Origin: an uncultured Clostridia bacterium
Lineage (GTDB): Bacteria > Bacillota > Clostridia > Oscillospirales > Ruminococcaceae
DNA length: 64,000 nt
NCBI GenBank assembly: GCA_947624555.1
Contig: CANQKW010000001.1
Span: 124,001-188,000, forward strand
Direction of reading: 5' to 3'
Position 1 is the first letter of the stretch. Each line of letters opens with the position of its first letter. The position numbers and the translations under genes were made by a program. Positions 63,347 to 64,000 of the stretch are shown piece after piece. The notes below the pieces were generated by a model, which had not been told where the DNA came from, did not search any database, and saw nothing but the letters and a program-made list of their open reading frames with translations.

Positions 63347-64000
63347 TCAATCGTCCTCCGTCAATACTTCTTCGCCGTCCTCGGAGGAGTCGGCTATGGC
63401 TTTGTCAATTCTTTCACGCAGAGCCGCTGCGTCCTCGCTGTCGAGCATTGCGCTTACCTCGCCTCGGATTATTCCGCTTACATCTGCGTCAACTATGCCG
63501 CTGACATAGCCTCGTACACGCCCGTTGAGGTGGATAAGCCCCGACGTGTGCTGGATACGATCCCTCTTTTTAAGCGTAAACGAAGTCTTTTCGATGATAC
63601 TGTCGCCCAGCAGCAATATCTGCGGCAAAACGCACATTACAAGGACTATCGAGATGAGCGTTCCTCGTCCAAGGCACTCGCCGACAGCTGAAATCGCAAC
63701 ATCAGAGGACATAAATCCGATAAGCAGACCTGCCACGGACAAAATCATACCGGAGGTGATAATCGTCGGGAATGCCTGATTAAGCGTCTCAACAATGGCT
63801 TCCTTAGGCGACATTTGACGTTTCAGCTCGGAATAACGGCTGGAGATAACGATAGCGTAGTCGATATTTGCACCCATCTGAATTGAGCTTACAATAAGAT
63901 AGCTCAGGAAGAATATGTTCGTGTTTTCAAGGGCAGGCACGGAAAAGTTTATCCAGATAGCGCCCTCGATTATCGCCATAAGCAGCACGGGAAGTCCTGC
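63347..64000 (-). CDS. MMPL/RND family transporter, C-terminal part
   Basis: Partial: the gene runs off the right edge in an open frame (AGLPVLLMAIIEG continuing). The visible 217 residues have four to five helices and the RND-like motif GANIDYAIVISSRYSELKR-QMSPKEAI, where the Asp is the proton-relay type residue of MMPL proteins, followed by a cytoplasmic tail rich in Asp and Glu ending EVLTEDD. It stops 2 bases before the surface-protein ATG, so the two are translationally coupled and probably work together in export or envelope assembly (inference). Confidence 0.88.
   Translation of the reverse strand, partial: AGLPVLLMAIIEGAIWINFSVPALENTNIFFLSYLIVSSIQMGANIDYAIVISSRYSELKRQMSPKEAIVETLNQAFPTIITSGMILSVAGLLIGFMSSDVAISAVGECLGRGTLISIVLVMCVLPQILLLGDSIIEKTSFTLKKRDRIQHTSGLIHLNGRVRGYVSGIVDADVSGIIRGEVSAMLDSEDAAALRERIDKAIADSSEDGEEVLTEDD

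Noticed and set aside
1-64000. CRISPR arrays, insertion sequences, prophage, tRNA or rRNA genes
   Set aside because: No regularly spaced repeats, transposase or integrase motifs, or rRNA/tRNA signatures were seen.

Overview
The window looks like a chromosomal segment of an anaerobic, probably spore-forming Firmicute of the class Clostridia, most likely Ruminococcus/Oscillospiraceae-like. This rests on gene neighbourhoods (rsfS-yqeK-nadD-yhbY-rdgB, smc-ftsY, prmC-yqhQ, aroQ-M24-efp), sporulation genes (spoIIID, a YlmC/YmxH protein), a Phe T-box, an FMN riboswitch and near-consensus sigma-A promoters. Genus assignment is inference. No phage, transposon, CRISPR array, tRNA or rRNA was seen; nearly everything reads as core chromosome.

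Layout. 1-9.6 kb (minus): citrate synthase, a membrane protein, a lipoprotein, an OmpR/HK two-component pair, yqhQ, prmC, recA, recX and the start of rimO, tightly packed. 9.8-14.4 kb: a lone plus-strand, degenerate SpoIID-like gene, then a minus-strand aconitase / small unknown protein / NADP-isocitrate dehydrogenase operon. With citrate synthase this gives the oxidative TCA branch to 2-oxoglutarate. 14.5-19.4 kb: a DUF5662 protein, an ECF riboflavin transporter under an FMN riboswitch, yicC, GNAT, a CrtO-like acyltransferase and a methionine-gamma-lyase-family PLP enzyme. 19.5-21.6 kb: spoIIID (plus) converging on rpsB-tsf. 21.6-30.9 kb: ylmC, HAD, exonuclease, YdcF, metY, hisC, a CD1247-type zinc-ribbon protein, efp, an M24 'peptidase' that has lost nearly all metal ligands, aroQ, an endonuclease IV-like enzyme and yqeG. 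31-47.2 kb: rpsU, then rsfS-yqeK-nadD-yhbY-rdgB, a strongly structured intergenic element, ftsY-smc-radical SAM-rnc-plsX-trmFO-topA-spoU, and infC-rpmI-rplT with a long leader.

47.3-58.2 kb (mainly plus): pdxY-like kinase, an MBL-fold hydrolase, T-box-controlled pheS-pheT, then a signalling island of two paralogous hybrid kinases (HisKA-HATPase-REC-HPt) flanking a stand-alone receiver. 58.2-64 kb (minus): a 49-residue protein, an intracellular beta-propeller protein, a 1314-residue surface protein (GLUG / long helical stalk / GLUG / InlB-like / C-terminal membrane anchor) and an MMPL transporter running off the window.

The most noteworthy points are the M24 pseudo-peptidase between aroQ and efp; the SpoIID-like protein lacking its catalytic Glu; an AUC-initiated infC behind a long leader containing a 21-bp tandem repeat; the nested hairpin array plus promoter-centred palindrome between ftsY and rdgB; the GTG-started unknown gene between acn and icd; and the MMPL/giant surface protein pair. 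Fourteen promoters could be read by eye, all with exactly 17-bp spacers.
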